Assembly (NCBI GenBank): GCA_022705465.1
Contig: JAKJEK010000028.1
Span: 1-8,490 of the forward strand
Origin: Patescibacteria group bacterium
GTDB lineage: Bacteria; Patescibacteriota; UBA1384; XYA2-FULL-43-10; 1-14-0-10-43-13
DNA length: 8,490 bases
Direction: 5' to 3'
This document shows positions 4,846 to 8,490 of the stretch, in pieces. The stretch's first letter is position 1; each line of letters opens with the position of its first letter. The notes under the pieces were generated by a model. That model was given only the letters and a program-made list of their open reading frames with translations, had not been told where the DNA came from and made no database searches. Both the position numbers and the translations under genes were made by a program.

Positions 4846-6015
4846 CTAAATCAATTCCAAATTAGAGTCGATTGCGGCTTCCTTCCAGGAGTTATCAGCT
4901 TTTGTCTCCAAACGGTGCAGTGCCGCCAATCCAATCATGGCAGCGTTATCACCACACAAACTCAGCGGAGGGATTCGTAAATCAACATCAGGATGATTGT
5001 GACCCACAGACGCCTCAAGCCGACTGCGGAGCTGTTTGTTTGCGGCTACTCCGCCTGCCAAGACGATGGTTTTAGGCCCGAACTCTTCTGCGGCTCTTAA
5101 GGTTTTTGCAACCAATACGTCAACCACAGCATCCTCAAAAGCGGCGGCAATTCGAGCCTTCGTGTCGTCTGTTAAACTACCCTCGAGACCACTTATATCA
5201 CGAACCTTCTTTAAAACAGCGGTTTTTAACCCGGAAAACGAGAAGTTATAATTACGCTCATTAATCAAGGGGCGCGGGAAAACCAACGAATTGGCGTCTT
5301 GCGACCGCTCGCGGTGCTCGTTTGCCACCCTGGAAACAACGGGGCCGCCAGGATAGCCCAAATCCAGCAATTTCGCCACCTTATCAAATGCTTCACCAGC
5401 AGCATCATCGAGAGTTTGGCCAATAACTTGATACTGTCCATGCTCACGCATCAGAATAAGTGAGGTGTGTCCACCAGAGACAACCAAAGCGAGCAAAGGG
5501 AATTTGAAGTCGCCCCCACATTCCATCTCGAAGCGCCTGTCTTCACCGGCACGACCGTCGGCACAAAGAGCTGAATACAGGTGGCCTTCAATGTGGTGAA
5601 TGGGGATAAGTGGTTTATTTGTGGCATAGGTTAAAGCCTTCGCCGCATTGAAACCGACAAGCAAGGATCCGATCAATCCAGGACCAGAAGTGACTGCAAT
5701 ATGGGTTACAGCGGAGTGCAGAAAGCTAATCGCCCGCTGATCTTGATCGGTTATATTATCAGGCAAAGATTCATTATTATTTAGACGGCCTGCCGCAAGA
5801 TTAAGCGCCCCGGAGATCACAGGAATAATCGCCTCCATATGCGCCCGAGAGGCCACTTCCGGGACAACGCCGCCCGTTTTAGCATGCAAATCAGCCTGAG
5901 AGCTGACCAGCGAGGACACAATAGTAATTTTACCCTCGTGATTTTGCGTGACTATCGCGGCGGCAGTCTCATCACATGAGCTTTCAACGGCTAAGATGAC
6001 TGGAAGTTTGTTCAT
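4846..6015 (-). CDS. tsaD: tRNA N6-threonylcarbamoyladenosine (t6A37) synthesis transferase TsaD
   Basis: Kae1/TsaD/YgjD family ATPase that moves the threonylcarbamoyl group to A37 of ANN-decoding tRNAs, in complex with TsaB and TsaE. Seen here: ESSCDETA (11-18), GGVVPEVASRAH (48-59), the metal site H-x-E-x-H in HHIEGH (140-145), the nucleotide-binding SGGHTSL (180-186), DDAAGEAFDKVAKLL (203-217), YPGGP (221-225), FSFSGLKTA (258-266), AGGVAAN (320-326) and the late D356 in CGDNAAM. At 389 residues it exceeds the usual ~340, mainly through two insertions: about 78-97 (Asn/Asp-rich) and about 152-171, just after the metal-site helix. The ATG at 6015 gives the conserved N-terminus directly, but no Shine-Dalgarno precedes it. 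It diverges from the femAB-like gene. No clear terminator follows it. Confidence 0.97.
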   Translation of the reverse strand: MNKLPVILAVESSCDETAAAIVTQNHEGKITIVSSLVSSQADLHAKTGGVVPEVASRAHMEAIIPVISGALNLAAGRLNNNESLPDNITDQDQRAISFLHSAVTHIAVTSGPGLIGSLLVGFNAAKALTYATNKPLIPIHHIEGHLYSALCADGRAGEDRRFEMECGGDFKFPLLALVVSGGHTSLILMREHGQYQVIGQTLDDAAGEAFDKVAKLLDLGYPGGPVVSRVANEHRERSQDANSLVFPRPLINERNYNFSFSGLKTAVLKKVRDISGLEGSLTDDTKARIAAAFEDAVVDVLVAKTLRAAEEFGPKTIVLAGGVAANKQLRSRLEASVGHNHPDVDLRIPPLSLCGDNAAMIGLAALHRLETKADNSWKEAAIDSNLELI

Positions 6016-6056
6016 TGGAATGTATTTATGCTTGATACCTTGAGCACCAAGTGTAT

Positions 6057-6077
6057 TTTATTAATAACATTAATAAA
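6057..6077. repeat. AT-rich perfect inverted repeat in the tsaD / femAB divergent region
   Basis: TTTATTAAT, AAC, ATTAATAAA: 9-bp arms with a 3-bp centre. The core TTATTAAT occurs again at 6117-6124. On the minus strand the repeat lies about where a -10 box would fall for CTGACA (6088-6093), so it could be an operator for tsaD. AT-richness makes chance possible. Confidence 0.5.
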
Positions 6078-6166
6078 TTATGACCTTTGTCAGACCTGGA
6101 ATACAGTACCATTTTGTTATTAATTTCTCAAGCCAAACTAAGTAGCTTTAGCTTTAGTTGAGTTTG

Positions 6167-6175
6167 TGGTAATAT
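6167..6175 (+). promoter_or_regulatory. Candidate extended -10 promoter of the femAB-murE operon
   Basis: TGG-TAATAT forms an extended -10 element; the -35 position (TTTAGC, 6147-6152, 17-nt spacer) is weak. The start point predicted from it is A6182, directly before the ATG at 6183, which would make the message leaderless and explain the missing Shine-Dalgarno. Confidence 0.4.
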
Positions 6176-6182
6176 TATTAAA

Positions 6183-7115
6183 ATGGCAAGTACTATCTTT
6201 CAAACTGAGGAGTGGGCGCAATTCAAACTGAAAACAGGCTATTCGGAATACCTGTGGCTTGGAGAGATTTTGGTGTTAGTCAAGAAGTTGGCGCTTGGCC
6301 GCACCATGCTGTATTCACCAATGGTTGGTGCAGAAATTGCCACAACAATTGACAAGAAATTATTAAGTCAGGTATCGGATATTGGCAGGGAAAGAAAGTC
6401 GCTATTCTACCGCTTAGAGATAGATGCTCCGCAAGATGATTTTAATACTAACCACCTGCATGAGCAGGGGTTTATCAAGGCGTTTGAAGAGCTTCAACCC
6501 GAGCACACACTTTCACTAGACACTACATTGACTGAAACAGAAATTTTATCCCAAATGAAGCCAAAAGGTCGCTACAATATCAAGGTGGCCGAAAAGCATG
6601 GTGTATATACAACCACTGCTTCGACACCCGGTAAAGAGCTTGATGCGTTTTACGATCTATATTCTACAATGGCTAAACGTCAAAATATTTCCTACCGGGC
6701 AAAATCATACTTCGAGGCCTTGCTTGAAATTCTAGGGAAAAGGGGTTATGCTAAAGTGTACCTCGCACAGGTTAAGGAGAGCGATTTGGTCGTGCCACTA
6801 GCAGCTGCCATTATTATCACTTATGGCAATAAGGCAATCTATTTATTCGGTGGATCGAGTAATGAGTTTAGAAACCTGATGGCCCCATACCTGCTGCATT
6901 GGCAGGCAATTAAAGAGACCAAAGCTCAAGGTGTCACCGAATATGACTTTTTTGGTATCACTAATTCCAGTGACCCCAAACACCCATGGTCAGGGATAAC
7001 CAGATTTAAAAGACAGTTTGGAGGCAAGGAGATTGATCTGGTGGGAAGCTACGATAAAGTATTTCGTCCGACCGAATACAAACTATTTAAGATTGCCGAA
7101 AAAGTGCGGCGTTAA
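6183..7115 (+). CDS. FemA/FemB/FemX-family peptidoglycan bridge aminoacyltransferase
   Basis: FemABX proteins add amino acids from aminoacyl-tRNA to the stem peptide of lipid-linked peptidoglycan precursors, at the cytoplasmic face of the membrane. The first GNAT half includes FYRLEIDAP (75-83). The linker-start motif ILSQMKPKGRYNIKVAEKHG (121-140) matches the conserved FemX 'M-x-x-K-x-R-x-N-I-x-x-A-x-K-x-G' pattern. The second half includes PLAAAIIITYGNKAIYLFGG (205-224), APYLLHWQAI (234-243), YDFFGI (254-259) and the C-terminal GITRFKRQFGG (271-281). At 310 residues it is shorter than Staphylococcus Fem proteins (about 420) and lacks their long coiled-coil arm, as in Weissella-type FemX. 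There is no signal peptide. The MurE-like ligase starts 6 nt downstream, so the two are very probably co-transcribed and act on the same stem peptide. The amino acid added cannot be read from sequence. Confidence 0.9.
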   Translation: MASTIFQTEEWAQFKLKTGYSEYLWLGEILVLVKKLALGRTMLYSPMVGAEIATTIDKKLLSQVSDIGRERKSLFYRLEIDAPQDDFNTNHLHEQGFIKAFEELQPEHTLSLDTTLTETEILSQMKPKGRYNIKVAEKHGVYTTTASTPGKELDAFYDLYSTMAKRQNISYRAKSYFEALLEILGKRGYAKVYLAQVKESDLVVPLAAAIIITYGNKAIYLFGGSSNEFRNLMAPYLLHWQAIKETKAQGVTEYDFFGITNSSDPKHPWSGITRFKRQFGGKEIDLVGSYDKVFRPTEYKLFKIAEKVRR

Positions 7116-7121
7116 ATTAAT

Positions 7122-8456
7122 ATGTCAGTCAAAAAGATAATTTCAAAAGCGGTTTCTCAACAGCAGAAAAATCGGATCCACAAGCTCCAGAGTAAGTGGG
7201 CGTGTTTCAGGTATGGCCACCCGAGCAGAAAACTAAAGGTAATTGGCGTCACGGGCACCAAGGGTAAAACCACCGTGTGCAATATGATTGCCTCGATTTT
7301 GGATGCCAATGGCTGCAAGAATGCCATGGAAACCACAATTAATACCAAAATAGGCGACCAGATTATCCCGCATACCACAAAGCGACATTGGGTCACGACA
7401 CCTCCTTCATCGGTCATCCAGAGTTTCCTTAAACGGGCAGCAGAGGAGAACTGCGAATACGCCATTCTCGAGATTACATCGCAAGCGATCGACCAGAACC
7501 GTACTTGGGGTATTGATTTTGATGTGCTTGTATACACGAATCTGTCCCACGATCACCTGGACTATCACCAAACCAAAGAGCGGTACCTGGTAGCTAAGCT
7601 TAAGGCATTCCAAGAGAACCCTCAGGCAAAATTTGTGGTGAACATGGACGACAGCTACTGGAATCGGTTTCACTCATTGCCTGCAAGCGAAAAGTTTCTA
7701 TATTCTATTAAGCGACCCATTGAACATGGTGCGGTAGCAAGAAAAATTTTGCCGGGTGCCGAAAGTATCACCTTTACTGTTGCTCATGATACCGGCCAGA
7801 ATACAATTAACCTCAATTTACCCGGTCTATTTAACGTCCAGAATGCATTGGCGTCGTTTTGCGTGGGCTTGGCGCTAGAATTAGACCCAGAGAAGATTAA
7901 GGCCGGGCTCGAACAGATCGATAAGGTAACCGGGCGAATGGAGTCAATTCGTGTTTCCAACAAGCAGGACCTGACGGTAATCGTCGACTATGCTCACAAT
8001 CCAGATTCTCTCAAGAACGTATACGAAACGGTTAGAGAGGGCATGATTAAGCGCGGCGGGCGATTGATAGCAGTATTGGGCGCTACCGGTCGACGAGATA
8101 AGACCAAGCGTCCAATTATGGGCGCCTTAGCTGGAGGTTATGCCGACCTTGTTTTTTTCACTAATGAAGATCCATACGACGAAGATCCAGACACTATCAT
8201 AGAAGAGGTGGCTGGTGGCATCCATCGAGGTGCAAAAAAGAAGCACCAGTGGCATCTCAACCGCAACTACTGGAAGGTAACCGACCGAGCGCAAGCCATT
8301 CATCAGGCAATTGAGGCTGCAGACAAGGGTGATGTGGTTGTGATAACCGGTAAGGGCGCAGAAGAGGTTATGGCAGTGGGAGAGGATGAATTTATCCCGT
8401 TTTCTGATCGCAAGATTGCCCGGCAAGAATTAATGAAGCGTTTCAGGGAGGAGTAG
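7122..8456 (+). CDS. murE: MurE-like Mur ligase (UDP-MurNAc-tripeptide synthetase family), N-terminal domain mostly absent
   Basis: ATP-dependent ligase of the Mur family; MurE adds the third residue of the peptidoglycan stem in the cytoplasm. Central domain: P-loop GTKGKTT (45-51), TTPPS (92-96), EITSQA (117-122, MurE usually E-V-S-S-H-A), LSHDHLDYH (141-149) and AK159 in YLVAKLKAF, the place of the carbamylated lysine. C-terminal domain: GLFNVQNALA (235-244), GRMES (271-275), VDYAHNPDSL (288-297), ATGRRDKTKRP (321-331), ITGKG (408-412). The P-loop begins near residue 42 instead of about 110, so the usual first domain, which binds the UDP moiety, is reduced to about 40 basic residues. The DNPR motif that reads diaminopimelate is NEDPYDEDP here (348-356), with Tyr352 for Arg. 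No Shine-Dalgarno precedes the ATG, 6 nt after the femAB-like stop. A cyanophycin-synthetase or MurT-like role is less likely, given the overall MurE pattern. Confidence 0.87.
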   Translation: MSVKKIISKAVSQQQKNRIHKLQSKWACFRYGHPSRKLKVIGVTGTKGKTTVCNMIASILDANGCKNAMETTINTKIGDQIIPHTTKRHWVTTPPSSVIQSFLKRAAEENCEYAILEITSQAIDQNRTWGIDFDVLVYTNLSHDHLDYHQTKERYLVAKLKAFQENPQAKFVVNMDDSYWNRFHSLPASEKFLYSIKRPIEHGAVARKILPGAESITFTVAHDTGQNTINLNLPGLFNVQNALASFCVGLALELDPEKIKAGLEQIDKVTGRMESIRVSNKQDLTVIVDYAHNPDSLKNVYETVREGMIKRGGRLIAVLGATGRRDKTKRPIMGALAGGYADLVFFTNEDPYDEDPDTIIEEVAGGIHRGAKKKHQWHLNRNYWKVTDRAQAIHQAIEAADKGDVVVITGKGAEEVMAVGEDEFIPFSDRKIARQELMKRFREE

Positions 8457-8490
8457 TGCCGCTTTCCTACCGATAATATTGCGGCCGGTC

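Noticed and set aside
8456..8490. Start of another gene after the MurE-like gene (GTG 8456 following GGGAGGAG)
   Set aside because: The GTG frame stops after six codons; other frames have only a few codons before the window ends.

Overview
The window reads as chromosome from a bacterium with streamlined, divergent housekeeping genes. The best fit is Patescibacteria (Candidate Phyla Radiation), possibly a Saccharibacteria-like lineage. This is an inference from gene style: a MurE-type ligase lacking most of the UDP-binding domain, a compact FemAB transferase beside it, a valyl-tRNA synthetase without the C-terminal coiled-coil arm, and several starts with no Shine-Dalgarno. TGA serves as a stop (valS, antitoxin gene), so the TGA=Gly code of Absconditabacteria/Gracilibacteria does not apply.

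Left part (1-1147, minus strand): the N-terminus of a multi-membrane-span sensor protein runs off the left edge. Upstream of it is a stand-alone transcription unit encoding a GNAT-fold acyltransferase of the autoinducer-synthase/FeeM type. That unit has a near-consensus promoter and a strong intrinsic terminator, and it looks more GC-rich than the rest. It could be a signal synthase next to a membrane receptor.

Middle (1196-6015, minus strand): valS (with a large insertion of unknown origin) ends at an intrinsic terminator. Upstream of it is a toxin-antitoxin pair: an excisionase-like HTH protein overlapping a Fic/Doc protein by ATGA, driven by a near-consensus promoter that leaves almost no 5' leader. 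Upstream of that is tsaD, for tRNA t6A modification. Thus two translation-fidelity genes flank a Fic/Doc module whose relatives act on translation factors or other targets.

Right part (6016-8490): tsaD and a plus-strand pair diverge from a 167-bp AT-rich region holding a perfect 9-3-9 inverted repeat. The pair is a FemAB-family peptidoglycan bridge transferase followed after 6 bp by a MurE-like ligase, so probably one operon for peptidoglycan peptide assembly. The last 34 bp hold no gene I can support.

No gene-free stretch exceeds 300 bases. The gap 4690-4845 shows no gene, RNA or convincing terminator. I saw no tRNA, rRNA, CRISPR array, insertion sequence or riboswitch.
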